64,000 nucleotides of DNA, from contig NZ_CP036150.1 of NCBI RefSeq assembly GCF_008329965.1, positions 3,142,439 through 3,206,438 on the forward strand, in the 5' to 3' direction. Below are positions 1-9,500 of this stretch, in pieces. Origin of the DNA: Oceanispirochaeta crateris (GTDB lineage: Bacteria; Spirochaetota; Spirochaetia; DSM-2461). The position numbers and the translations under genes were made by a program. The first letter of the stretch is position 1, and each line of letters starts with the position of its first letter. The notes under the pieces are model-generated. The model saw only the letters and a program-made list of their open reading frames with translations. It was not told where the DNA came from and ran no database searches.

Positions 1-1
1 G

Positions 2-394
2 ACTGCCTTAGCTTCCCGTGATAGAGACAAGGGCCATTTTGTACTTGGTCCAGTAACGCTTGGTATCGGTGCCTTGTCAGCATTGCTCCTATATCCTCAT
101 CCTGCTGCTTCGATTGCAATATACGCCTTGGCTTTTGGAGATGGACTATCTAGTCTGTCAGGAAAGCTCTTTGGAGGAGTTCAGATTCCTCTGACAGGGG
201 GAAAGACTCTGGCTGGATCTTTAACCTGTTTTATATCAGTTCTTACAGCAGGGCTGTTTATATCTCAACAACCCCTTTCTATTCTGCTTGTTGCTTTAAT
301 GGCAACATTCCTTGAAGCTCTACCCTCAAAAGATCTTGATAATATTATCATTCCCATGGGAACCGGTTTAACAGCCAGTCTGATTGCCTTCTAG
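2..394 (+). CDS. CTP-dependent lipid kinase / phosphatidate cytidylyltransferase family protein (C-terminal part)
   Basis: The reading frame is open from the first bases, so the N-terminus lies outside the window; about 130 residues are visible. The segment has hydrophobic helices and the family signature: a Ser-Arg-Asp patch followed by GPVTLG, then ALAFGDGLSSLSGKLFG, then GGKTLAGS. This GDG...KTLAGS pattern is typical of the dolichol/phytol kinase branch of the CTP-transferase family, integral membrane enzymes that phosphorylate or activate lipid alcohols or phosphatidate. The exact substrate cannot be read from the sequence. The stop codon sits in the palindrome CTAG, which also supplies the stop of the facing gene. 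The family call is fairly safe; the specific reaction is not. Confidence 0.75.
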   Translation, partial: TALASRDRDKGHFVLGPVTLGIGALSALLLYPHPAASIAIYALAFGDGLSSLSGKLFGGVQIPLTGGKTLAGSLTCFISVLTAGLFISQQPLSILLVALMATFLEALPSKDLDNIIIPMGTGLTASLIAF

Positions 395-1203
395 CTCCAT
401 AGAAAAAGTTTTCTGCTCGTTCTCGCTGAGAGAATTGTTCCAGGTATCAAACAGGCAAATCCTGGAATGATAAAGGGGACATGTAGGAAGAATAGTAACT
501 CATAACCGACGATCACAAGCATGTTCAGCAAGGCCAGTCTGTAATACTCGTTTCTCCCCTGATGTATCGCTGCAGAAACATAATTCAGAATTGTAAGAAT
601 TTCTAAGGTTATGCAGAAAAGAGCCAGGTGCTCCTCCCGGGCGATTCTGTTGATGAGAGCCCCTGTTACTATGCTGGTATTGACGGGAATCAATGATGCT
701 AAAGTAAAAGCTGTCAGAAATGAAATAAGGAGTACCATTCCAAATTTCTGTATTTGGAGGCCGGAGCTGAACAGAGATGCAGCGAAGAGAGAAGCAAGGC
801 TTAGAATCCTGCTGAAATAAACGATTCTTGTTATAAAACCGGTCGTTGTCAGCAAAGAGGGAAAGTTCTCTATCAAAAAGGGAACACGGAAGACCTGCAG
901 TGAAAATGTAAATAGAAAAAGATAGAAAAAAGACAACTCTGCTGAAGGATTTCTTTTGATTTGGCGTGATATGATAAATCCGGCAAAGAATGAAAAAAGA
1001 ATTTGCCCGCTTAGTGATATGTATTTCATCAATCCCGTTGCGGTAATCCCTGAAAATAGAGACCACCACAGTTGTTCTTCCTTCCAAGGAATTGAGAATC
1101 CATTCCCTTTTTGAAGAAAGAAAAAAACAATCATAAAGAGGAGAGACAGAAATGAGAGGTTCAGGAGTATCCTGACTATGTATTTTCTGAATATAAGGAT
1201 CAT
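391..1203 (-). CDS. Polytopic membrane protein of unknown function
   Basis: A 270-residue protein with about seven or eight strongly hydrophobic segments spread along its length and only short charged loops, so it is an inner-membrane protein. An N-terminal basic stretch (RKYIVR) precedes the first helix. I do not recognise a family signature, and transport or lipid-related roles are both possible. The start ATG follows an AGAGATT stretch that is a weak ribosome site. It converges on the lipid kinase fragment and the two share the CTAG palindrome as stop codons. No partner gene on the same strand is visible, so context gives no function. Confidence 0.6.
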   Translation of the reverse strand: MILIFRKYIVRILLNLSFLSLLFMIVFFFLQKGNGFSIPWKEEQLWWSLFSGITATGLMKYISLSGQILFSFFAGFIISRQIKRNPSAELSFFYLFLFTFSLQVFRVPFLIENFPSLLTTTGFITRIVYFSRILSLASLFAASLFSSGLQIQKFGMVLLISFLTAFTLASLIPVNTSIVTGALINRIAREEHLALFCITLEILTILNYVSAAIHQGRNEYYRLALLNMLVIVGYELLFFLHVPFIIPGFACLIPGTILSARTSRKLFLWS

Positions 1204-1300
1204 AATCTCTATTAAAGCTTAAATACTCTAAAACGTCAAAATAAGAAAAAAAATCTATAGAAAGTTTCCAGACGTTCGATAATAGTATTGAGGTAAAATC

Positions 1301-1993
1301 ATGAAGAAAAAACTTCTAACAGTAACGGTAATGATCCTTTTAATCATGACAGAGGTATATGCCGGAGATAAAGCTGAATTTGTGAACATGGGATTTTCTC
1401 CTGACGGGAGTTATTTCTTATTCGGTCAGTATGGTTTTGCAGCAGAAAAAACACAGTGCTATGCTGATATATATCTGGTGGATGTCAGAAATAACAAATT
1501 TGTACCGGCCTCTGTTTTCTCTGGTGAATACACAGCGACTCTGGAACCCGGTCAATCTCCTGACGGAGCCCTCTTTTCATTGCTGGAAACAGCCATTCCT
1601 GCTAGGAAAAAGTACAATATTGATTATCTGAAAAAGGGACGGCCCCTTTATATCAGGATCAGTGATACCGATGAATCGATGGATGTTCTGGATTTCAGGG
1701 ATTTTGAAACAGGTTCCCGTTTTTCTATGAAATTGATACAGGATGCGGTGAAAAACGAAGATGGACAAGCTGTTGAATCCTCCTTTTTTATTGAAATGAC
1801 ATTCACAGGATCTGGTGGTGTTAATGTTCCTTTTGTTATTGGACATCCAGATTTTAAGAGAAAAGGAATTGAAGAGTATCGAATTGAAAGGGTCTTAACA
1901 GATCCCTCAAATAAGTCCATCATCATTATTGTGGCCAAGATTGATAATGATCTTAATGTCCGGTATATGGTCGAGACTGTCAGAATCCGCTGA
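1301..1993 (+). CDS. Secreted DUF2259-family protein
   Basis: A 230-residue protein with a clear Sec signal peptide: KKK at the N-terminus, a hydrophobic core over residues 5-16, and probable cleavage after VYA-G near residue 21. The mature part begins with a segment containing FSPDGSYFLFGQYG, recalling predicted secreted proteins of the DUF2259 group known mainly from spirochaetes. No catalytic motif is evident; a periplasmic location is likely and the function is unknown. A GAGG ribosome site lies seven bases before ATG. A strong hairpin terminator follows 23 bases after the stop, so the gene is probably a single transcription unit ahead of proS. Confidence 0.7.
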   Translation: MKKKLLTVTVMILLIMTEVYAGDKAEFVNMGFSPDGSYFLFGQYGFAAEKTQCYADIYLVDVRNNKFVPASVFSGEYTATLEPGQSPDGALFSLLETAIPARKKYNIDYLKKGRPLYIRISDTDESMDVLDFRDFETGSRFSMKLIQDAVKNEDGQAVESSFFIEMTFTGSGGVNVPFVIGHPDFKRKGIEEYRIERVLTDPSNKSIIIIVAKIDNDLNVRYMVETVRIR

Positions 1994-2016
1994 TATTGTA
2001 ATCAGCTGAGCCCATG

Positions 2017-2043
2017 AAACCACCTTCAACAGGTGGTTTTTTT
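2017..2043 (+). terminator. Intrinsic terminator after the DUF2259 gene
   Basis: A perfect 9-bp stem (AAACCACCT with AGGTGGTTT) encloses a TCAAC loop and runs into a short T tract. It separates the DUF2259 gene from the proS promoter. Confidence 0.85.
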
Positions 2044-2074
2044 ATCTTTCGGGAAAAATCAAATCCTTCCTATA

Positions 2075-2102
2075 TTGAGATATACTCTTCTTTGGATATA
2101 AT
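2075..2102 (+). promoter_or_regulatory. Probable sigma-70-type promoter of proS
   Basis: TTGAGA at 2075-2080 and a perfect TATAAT at 2097-2102 are separated by 16 bp. Transcription would start near 2109 and leave a leader of about 38 nt before the proS start codon. Confidence 0.65.
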
Positions 2103-2146
2103 AGTCAGACTAACAGTAAATATTGTTTCTTATTCGAGGAGAATTT

Positions 2147-3868
2147 ATGCGAATCAGCCAGCTCTTTTATCAAACATTGAAAGAAGTCCCCCGGGACGCT
2201 CAGATCCCCAGCCATCAACTTATGTTTCGTGCTGGAATGATTCAGCAGCTTGCCAGTGGTATTTATAACTACCTGCCTTTGGCACAAAAGAGTCTTAGGA
2301 AGATAGAAACAATCATTCGTGAAGAATTGGAAAAAAAAGGGTGTCAGGAAGTTCTACTTCCTGTTGTACAGCCAGCAGAGCTTTGGGAAAAAAGTGGTCG
2401 GTGGGGATACTACGGCCCAGAGCTGCTACGATTCAAAGATCGCAAAAATGGTGATTTCTGTCTGGGCCCCACTCACGAGGAAGTCATTACCGACATGGTT
2501 TCCAAGGTTCTTAAATCCTATAAGCAGCTTCCCTGGAACCTCTTTCAGATACAAGGAAAATTCAGGGATGAAGTCCGTCCTCGGTTTGGATTGATGAGAG
2601 GACGTGAATTCATAATGAAAGACGGCTACAGTTTTGATACTGATGAAGAAGCCTCTAAGGAAACATACTGGAAAATGTATGAGGCCTATACTGCCATCTT
2701 TAAACGCTGTGGTTTGACATTCCGGGCCGTAGATGCCGCCACAGGAAATATTGGTGGTGATATGAGCCATGAGTTTCAGGTTCTGGCAAAATCTGGTGAG
2801 GATATGATTCTAAGCTGTGACAGCTGTGATTATGCTGCCAATGCAGAAAAAGCGTCCACCCCAAGGACTGCTTCAAATCTCACCGCTGAAGGACAGCTGC
2901 CTCTTGAAGATATCCATACTCCCGGCAGCAGGACCATAGAGGAAGTCTCGAGGTTTCTGAAGAAGGATGGTTCTGATTTTATCAAGTCTATTGTCTATAT
3001 GATTGATGATGAGGCTGTTCTCGTATTGATACGCGGTGACATGGAGATCAATGAGTCCAAGCTTCAGACCCTCTGTGAAGCCAATGCTGTTTTCCTGGCT
3101 GATGATCAGACCGTCCTTGATGTAACGGGTGCTGATACAGGTTTTGCCGGGCCTGTAGGCCTGCGTAAAGAGATCAAGATTGTTGCTGATTACTCTGTTA
3201 CTTCCAGTTTGAACCTGGTCAGCGGTGCAAATCGCAATGATTACCACAAGATCAATGTAAATTATAGTAGAGATTTTAAAGCCGATCTGCTGGGAGATCT
3301 GAGTTTTGCATCTGCCGGAGATCCTTGCCCTAAGTGTGCGGGGAAGCTTGAAGAGCACAGAGGTATTGAGGTCGGACAGGTCTTTTATCTAGGTACCAAA
3401 TACAGTATTCCCATGGAATGCAACTATCTGGATAAGGATGGTAAGGCTCATCCTGCAGTTATGGGATGTTATGGCATCGGTGTAGGCCGGACTCTGGCGG
3501 CTTCGATAGAGCAAAATCATGATGAAGACGGCATTATATGGCCTATGGCCATATCTCCATTTGAAGCCGTTATATTGCCTCTGCAGATGAATAAGGAAGA
3601 GGTTGTTGAAGCCGGGAACTCTCTGTACAATAACCTTGTTGCAGCCGGTATAGATGTCGCGCTGGATGACCGTGAGGAGCGTGCCGGGTTTAAATTCAAA
3701 GATGCAGACCTCATTGGATACCCGATTCAGATCATCATCGGAGCCCGGTCTCTGGAAGCAGGGGACGTTGAAATTAAAATTAGAAAAACAGGGGAAAAGA
3801 AGAACGTTCCCCTGGATGAGATCGAAATGTTTGTTCAGAAATTCATCAGGGAAGAAAAAGAAATCTGA
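2147..3868 (+). CDS. proS: Proline--tRNA ligase (bacterial type with editing domain)
   Basis: A class II aminoacyl-tRNA synthetase of 573 residues, matching the length of bacterial ProS with an inserted YbaK-like editing domain. Visible motifs: an N-terminal LFYQTLKEVP start, motif 2 around residues 138-155 (KFRDEVRPRFGLMRG), GPTHEE near 108-113, an editing insertion over roughly 225-405, and motif 3 with GCYGIGVGR near 445, followed by the anticodon-binding domain. It charges tRNA-Pro and probably hydrolyses mischarged Ala-tRNA-Pro. I chose ATG 2147 because GAGGAG lies five bases upstream; an in-frame TTG at 2123 lacks such a site. The gene has its own promoter and a strong terminator. Confidence 0.97.
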   Translation: MRISQLFYQTLKEVPRDAQIPSHQLMFRAGMIQQLASGIYNYLPLAQKSLRKIETIIREELEKKGCQEVLLPVVQPAELWEKSGRWGYYGPELLRFKDRKNGDFCLGPTHEEVITDMVSKVLKSYKQLPWNLFQIQGKFRDEVRPRFGLMRGREFIMKDGYSFDTDEEASKETYWKMYEAYTAIFKRCGLTFRAVDAATGNIGGDMSHEFQVLAKSGEDMILSCDSCDYAANAEKASTPRTASNLTAEGQLPLEDIHTPGSRTIEEVSRFLKKDGSDFIKSIVYMIDDEAVLVLIRGDMEINESKLQTLCEANAVFLADDQTVLDVTGADTGFAGPVGLRKEIKIVADYSVTSSLNLVSGANRNDYHKINVNYSRDFKADLLGDLSFASAGDPCPKCAGKLEEHRGIEVGQVFYLGTKYSIPMECNYLDKDGKAHPAVMGCYGIGVGRTLAASIEQNHDEDGIIWPMAISPFEAVILPLQMNKEEVVEAGNSLYNNLVAAGIDVALDDREERAGFKFKDADLIGYPIQIIIGARSLEAGDVEIKIRKTGEKKNVPLDEIEMFVQKFIREEKEI

Positions 3869-3890
3869 TCCATATTTGGACAAAGAGAGA

Positions 3891-3919
3891 AGCAGAGTTT
3901 AAACTCTGCTTTTTTTTTT
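3891..3919 (+). terminator. Intrinsic terminator after proS
   Basis: AGCAGAGTTT and AAACTCTGCT form a perfect 20-base palindrome, followed directly by nine T residues. It is a strong rho-independent terminator for proS. Confidence 0.92.
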
Positions 3920-3944
3920 GACTGAAGAGATATATATTGGATGT

Positions 3945-4601
3945 ATGAGAAAAATCTCTTACAGTCTATTGTTTTTATCTCTGCTGTCTCTGGCTCCTCT
4001 CATGGATGCTCTTGAATTAACGTATCAGGGAATTGATGGAGAAATGGGGTTCCTCTGGAAAAAAAATACGGCCTACGATTCCGAGCCAGGAGATAGCGGT
4101 CCGGATACACTCACTTTTATTCCGGGTGTCTCTATTTTTTATACAATAGATGATCATTGGTTTTTCAGACCTTCCGCCTATATTTATGGCCAGACCCTTG
4201 AGTACCTTCCCGAAAGGGAGTACACCATCCCAGTGGATTACTCGAATATTAACTCCCTCACAGTGACAGGGTTGTTATTACAGCCCGCAGTAGGATATCG
4301 GTGGACTCTAGCCGAACGGCATACTTTTGGATTACAAATGGCCCCGGGGGTGAATATTCAGATTCCCCTGACAGGGCCGGGTGAGGATGACCGTGAGGAG
4401 ATGTTCTCAACACTCATGAAGGAGTTTCTGTATTGGAATACAGCAGCCTGGTACTATAATCCACTGACTGAACGATTTGGATTTAATTTCAAGGTTGAAT
4501 TAGGGCTTCCTGTCTATAACTTCTGGCTTGATAACAATCTATCTTTCGTCAATGGTCTTATCGTGAACTTCCAGGTCGGGATAAGAGTGTTGGCACAGTA
4601 A
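3945..4601 (+). CDS. Probable outer-membrane or exported beta-rich protein
   Basis: A 218-residue protein starting MRKISYSLLFLSLLSLAPL, a signal peptide with probable cleavage after the DA pair near residue 24. The mature part has many alternating aromatic and hydrophobic stretches with Gly and Tyr (for example SIFYTI, FFRPSAYIYG, LLLQPAVGYRW, GLIVNFQVGIRV) and ends in a strand-like tail. This is the pattern of a small beta-barrel or porin-like protein, but I cannot name a family. The ATG at 3945 is preferred over an in-frame TTG at 3918 because it begins the signal peptide; the ribosome site is weak. It ends one base before the facing SDF symporter gene. Confidence 0.6.
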   Translation: MRKISYSLLFLSLLSLAPLMDALELTYQGIDGEMGFLWKKNTAYDSEPGDSGPDTLTFIPGVSIFYTIDDHWFFRPSAYIYGQTLEYLPEREYTIPVDYSNINSLTVTGLLLQPAVGYRWTLAERHTFGLQMAPGVNIQIPLTGPGEDDREEMFSTLMKEFLYWNTAAWYYNPLTERFGFNFKVELGLPVYNFWLDNNLSFVNGLIVNFQVGIRVLAQ

Positions 4602-4602
4602 G

Positions 4603-5856
4603 TCAAATATAATCTTCAACTTCCTCGGGGATTCTGAACTCTCTGTCACCGCTGAAAAGAAGAGACAGGTAGGCTGTATTGAATGAATCAATCAGTCCGG
4701 CTATGAGCAGGAGTATGGGAAGAACAGGAAGAATCAGTACATATCCGTCTTGGTGACCTCTTCCATAAAGAGTACAGGCCGTTATCAAAGCGGTATAAAT
4801 TCCCATATATGATTGTGAAAAAAGGATGAATGAAACCAAAATTGAGATTCCTATTACCCAGGAAATCTGAAAAGCCGTCAACTCCAGACTGGAATAGGAT
4901 TTGAGGATTGTCAGCATAGAAAGGGCCGTCACCATGGCGGAACCAGCTCTTGAAAAAAGCGTTAAATAGGGCAAAACCAATCCATTAATTTTCCTTTTCA
5001 TTCCAGAATTCTCTTTGAGGACTCTGGTCATCACTAGAAAATTGATAAAGTTATCGCCACTAAAAATAGAAACAATAATTCCCGGTAAAAAGGCTCTTAT
5101 CTCATGAAACGGATTTTTCCTCGTGATGATGAAATAGACTAGAGGCTGTAAAACTAACAGTATGACCGCACTAATGATCAGAACAAGACGAATAAGACTT
5201 AAATAGGATGAAAAATCGGAAATCCTCCGTATATGACTCAATGACTCATAGCTGAGGCTGAAGAGTGTCACAGAGAGAATCCTCGTATAGAGGGTATTCA
5301 TTCTGTAAAACATTCTGCTGAAGGAATCGAAAAGGTTATAAACCGGCTCTGCTTCTTCCCTGTCATAAAAGAGTTGAGTTCCTAAAAGGAAAGCAAATAA
5401 AAGTGCCGGCAACATATAGTCCGCAGGTTGGCTAAAAATCCGGAACGCATTTGCAGGTACCATTTCTCTTAATGATTCGACGAGTCCTGGTTGAAACAGT
5501 TCGTTTCTAAATGGGATTGCTGATTGCCAGCCCGTTGAATCTGCTAAAATCGGGATTCTGTTCACAGGCAATATAAAGGAGATTCCCACAGCCAGTAATG
5601 TGTAGAGAACAGCCGCACTGACAGAAAGGATCAGTAGTTTTAAAATCACCTTGCCCAGACGATGATCTCTTCTCAATTGACAAACTGAAACAGAGAGTGT
5701 GAAGAAAATCATGGGAAAGACCAAAAATCGCCCGGCTCTAAGTGAAAACTCAGCTACGAAGTGTAGGATTGAGGCCACTATTTGATTTTCAGGCAGTAAA
5801 AAAGCCAGTAATATACCTAAAATGGCAGAAATTGAATATTTCATCCATAATTTCAT
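4603..5856 (-). CDS. Dicarboxylate/amino acid:cation symporter (SDF family)
   Basis: A 417-residue membrane protein with the layout of the sodium:dicarboxylate symporter family: N-terminal helices, a long middle section, and a C-terminal core with SRAGSAMVTALSML and a hairpin-like hydrophobic segment. The usual serine-rich hairpin and NMDG motif are altered, so the substrate is uncertain; glutamate, aspartate or another organic acid would fit. A strong GGAGG lies five bases before ATG. It is the last gene of a minus-strand run with an SDR-like protein, a GH13 protein and lysA. It converges almost without a gap on the exported-protein gene. Confidence 0.75.
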   Translation of the reverse strand: MKLWMKYSISAILGILLAFLLPENQIVASILHFVAEFSLRAGRFLVFPMIFFTLSVSVCQLRRDHRLGKVILKLLILSVSAAVLYTLLAVGISFILPVNRIPILADSTGWQSAIPFRNELFQPGLVESLREMVPANAFRIFSQPADYMLPALLFAFLLGTQLFYDREEAEPVYNLFDSFSRMFYRMNTLYTRILSVTLFSLSYESLSHIRRISDFSSYLSLIRLVLIISAVILLVLQPLVYFIITRKNPFHEIRAFLPGIIVSIFSGDNFINFLVMTRVLKENSGMKRKINGLVLPYLTLFSRAGSAMVTALSMLTILKSYSSLELTAFQISWVIGISILVSFILFSQSYMGIYTALITACTLYGRGHQDGYVLILPVLPILLLIAGLIDSFNTAYLSLLFSGDREFRIPEEVEDYI

Positions 5857-5897
5857 GAAGTCCTCCAGGAGCAGACGGTCAATAAAACCGACAGGCG

Positions 5898-6560
5898 TTA
5901 TTTTCGTTTAAGAATGGGTAGGGACTGGAATAAATTTTTCTTTTCTGAAAAAAGCAGCCATTCTCCGTTTATTTTAGGATCATCCGATTCCAAAATCCCT
6001 CTGATGAATTGTGCATAGTCTTCCATTTCCGTCAAGCGGGAAGTAAAAGCACAACTTTTAAGGCCTTCTAAATCTGTTAAGAGTAAGCCTTCTACGGTGT
6101 TGTGAAAGCTTCCGCTGATTAGGGAGGGGAGCACCGCCGTCGGGGACAATCCTTTTTCGGTTTCGGCAAATACAAGAGTTCCACTTTCTTTAGATTTAAA
6201 ATAGTTCAGTATTTCCCTGATGAGATAGAGTGTCCCATGGATATAAATATTCAGTAATTCGTCCATGACCTCCGTATCGATATCTTCAAATGCGGGTGTT
6301 GATGAAAGTTCAGGATTTACAATGATGGCCTGATCCAGAGTTCCGAAGACTCTGATCGACTCTCTGTAGACCGTCTTTGCAGAAACGAGAGAGCCTCTAT
6401 TCCAGGGAATGACCAGCAAATTTTTCTTTTCAGACTCTTTCATCGTCTCCTGTGATGTCATAACAGGTGCAATGACTTTACAGCCAGAATTAAGATAAAC
6501 CTCTATCAATTTTCGCCCCAGGAGGGTCTCACTTCCGATTATTAAGACTGTTTTATTCAT
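5898..6560 (-). CDS. SDR-fold protein lacking the catalytic Tyr and Lys
   Basis: A 220-residue protein with a Rossmann start (TVLIIGSETLLGRKLIE), where the usual GxxxGxG turn is replaced by a degenerate one. Segments resembling the short-chain dehydrogenase core follow, including FGTLDQAIIVNPEL and the N-x-x-G-T helix. At the active-site position the typical YxxxK is replaced: the stretch ISGSFHNTVEGLL aligns so that Tyr becomes Ser and Lys becomes His. It therefore looks like a non-catalytic SDR relative, perhaps binding a nucleotide or serving as a scaffold. AAGGA lies seven bases before ATG. It lies between the GH13 and SDF genes and is probably co-transcribed with them. Confidence 0.6.
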   Translation of the reverse strand: MNKTVLIIGSETLLGRKLIEVYLNSGCKVIAPVMTSQETMKESEKKNLLVIPWNRGSLVSAKTVYRESIRVFGTLDQAIIVNPELSSTPAFEDIDTEVMDELLNIYIHGTLYLIREILNYFKSKESGTLVFAETEKGLSPTAVLPSLISGSFHNTVEGLLLTDLEGLKSCAFTSRLTEMEDYAQFIRGILESDDPKINGEWLLFSEKKNLFQSLPILKRK

Positions 6561-6588
6561 ATGAATTCCTTGTCATTTCTTTTTTTAA

Positions 6589-9500
6589 TCATACAAAGAT
6601 CTGAGAAATCCTGTACTCCGATTCTGCAATTGATTTTTGGAGGTCACTTAAGAATCTTGGTAATTCCTTCATCAGAATAAGATCTTGCTCTGACCCTTTT
6701 AGTGTTAGGAATTTAAGACCGCATAGGACGCTGAACCACCAAAACGCCTCATCCATCCTCTCTCTATTGAACCATATGATCTCTTTGTATTGATTGATCC
6801 CGAACCAGGAGTTAAAGTCTGCACTTAGGAGGGTTTCTTTCCAAAGACTCTTGAGGGAATCGATATCAACCGGGGATTCTTCTATCCATTTTTGGTAGAA
6901 CCGAGCCATATAAAAAAGGCGGGTATCATCTAGGTCGCAAAGCATGAGTGACATAAAGGAAGGCCGGACGATGTCTTCGAGGATGAGTCTTTCCTGAGTT
7001 CGCGGTTTTCGGTGATTTTCTTTGCGGTCGAGTATCTTCCTGATTCGGATTAGGGTCTTCGACAAGCTGGTGATCAAATCACTCATGACTGGTGTGTCGA
7101 TGACTCTGGACTCCAGGAAGGTTTTCATCATATGGATCAGCGGTTCCAATTCTGAGAACTTTAGAGCTCTATCCAAGTCTGGAACTCCGCGGCCCCCAGT
7201 CTTGAGTATTAGTTTTTCCAGTCTTTTTTCCTCGTCATCTTCCTGCTGCAGGATGGGATAAAAAACTTTGGATTGATATCCATATAGTTTGACAGGAAGG
7301 CCATATTTCAGGATTTCACTGTTTCTATGGATATACCAGAGTCTTTTCTTTGTTTCGAATAGAAGGGTGAACCCAGTAGGACTCAGATGCAATATTTCTC
7401 CAAGAGTCTCAGAGCTTTCTCCCTGATACTCTCCATCTTCTGAAATGATTCCCTTTATTGTTTCTTCCTGAATGAGCCCTTCAGCCAGTTTGTTACTGTT
7501 ATTAAACAGGACCAGAGCATGATCGTTCTCCCGAGAGTTTGAATAGGCGTAAACATCTTCATTCACCGTGTCACGTGATCGGAAATCAAAAAGGTGAAAC
7601 TTCCGGGCCCCTGCAAAGAGAATCCTTTTTTTCATAAGAGGATAGATTTCACGTTCATGTCTGTTCATCAGATCCTGATCAGCAACTTCATCGAAATAGG
7701 ACCGGCGGTATTCCATGCCATATTTTTCTGTAAGACCTTCAAATTGTCCATGTCCTATCATAGGAAGACCGGGAAGAGTCACGAGAAGAGTACATATACC
7801 AAAGTATTTATCACCCTTCCCAAACTGGCTGACCGCAGTATCCTCATCGGGATTATTCATAAAGTTCACAAAGCGCTTGAGTATCCGGGGATTTGATTTT
7901 AATGTTTCTTTTAAAATTTTCCTGAATTCCTGGTTGTCTTCTGTTTTTAGCAGATTCATAAACGCTGAATTATAGACTCGGTGCATCCCCAAGTTCCGAA
8001 CAAAATATCCTTCCATCATCCAAAACGCCTCTGCCAAAAGAAGTGTGTTGGGGGCCTCTTTGTTGATACGGTCTACGACTTCTCTCCAGAATTCTTCGGG
8101 CATATGCTCTCTGAATTCCTTTTCTGACATACTATAGGCCGATCTTGAGGGAATAGCTCCCCCGTCTCCTGGCTGGGGGTACCACAAACGCTGTATGTGT
8201 TTTCTTGCCAGAGTCATGGCGGCGTCAAAGCGAATAATCGGAAAATCTTCGGCAACCTGAAGGATCAGTTTGATCAGCTCTTCACGGACAAGGGGATTCA
8301 TAAAATCCAGCTGGGCAGTATCATTCCAAGGCATAGATGTACCGTCATTACCATGGTAGATGTACTGTTTTTCACCATTGCTGTTATCTTCTCTCAAGAA
8401 AACGACTGCCGCATCACTTCTGTTGTAGTATCCATCTTCAAGATAAAGGCTAATTCTGGAATCGGAACTCAGATCCATACCCTTAAAAGTATATCCTGGG
8501 TAAGGGCTAATTCTTGTTTGCAAGAAGTACTCTGGGTGCTCTATCATCCAGTCAGAATCAATCCCTGTATGGTTGGGGACCATATCGCTTGCCAGGCGTA
8601 TCCCTTTCTGAAAACAGCGCTCTTTCAGAGTCTGTAGAGCCTCCCAACCGCCAAGATCATCGGAAATCCTGTAATTTTTGAGAGAATAGGCAGACGCTTC
8701 GGCCTCTGGATTCCCACAGATTCTTTTAATTGTTTTGCTGGCAGTACTGCGTTCCCATATGCCTATGAGCCAGAGTCCAGTGATTCCTCGCCGGCTTAAT
8801 TCATCCAGTTCTTCTCCAGGTATTTCATTTAAATATCGAATGGGACGATTGTATTGTTCAGAGAGTTGATGGAGCCATACATAGCAATTCTTGGCAAGAA
8901 GAATCAGGTTGGGCATCCAGTCTGAGTCGATGCTGAAGTGGGCTGCATCATCTTCGTCGAAGGACAAGTCTATGCCTTCCACAGGTCCAGGACCGGTCAA
9001 ACCGATTTTGTTTTCCTCCCGAGAAAGGTCAAGGGCACTCAGATAAGCTGTTTTATTTTTTATAAAATCATATTTATTTGTAATAAAACGTATTTGCTCT
9101 TCCAGTGAGTCCGGATAGAGCTTGGATGGGGTCAGAAGCAGGTCTGTTAGAATGGTGTCCCAGCCGGGAAGAGGAGAAAATTGTGACAGAAGCTCTTCCA
9201 GTGAGTCCAAGATGTTATTGTAGGCTTTGCCATGTAGGGCCCGATCAGAAAATAAAAGTCTTAATCCGCGGCAGCCTTTGTTGCTGTTCAGTAATCGTAA
9301 AACCAAAATATCTGTCAACCGGCGTTCCAGGCTAAGAGGATCTGCTGTAAGATCATAAGTCTTTTCAGCAGGAAAGTGTTCATCCATCCGGGAGAGAAGA
9401 GAGTTCCAGGAACTTTCATTTTTTTTGAGGATTATATTACAGAGGGTGACAGGACCGTGGGCGCTTCGTAGGTCCTTCATATATTCTGAGATAGCCAGTG

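Noticed and set aside
2870-3880. Long open frames antisense to proS as genes
   Set aside because: They have no good ribosome sites, no recognisable protein features, and are explained by the codon pattern of proS on the other strand.
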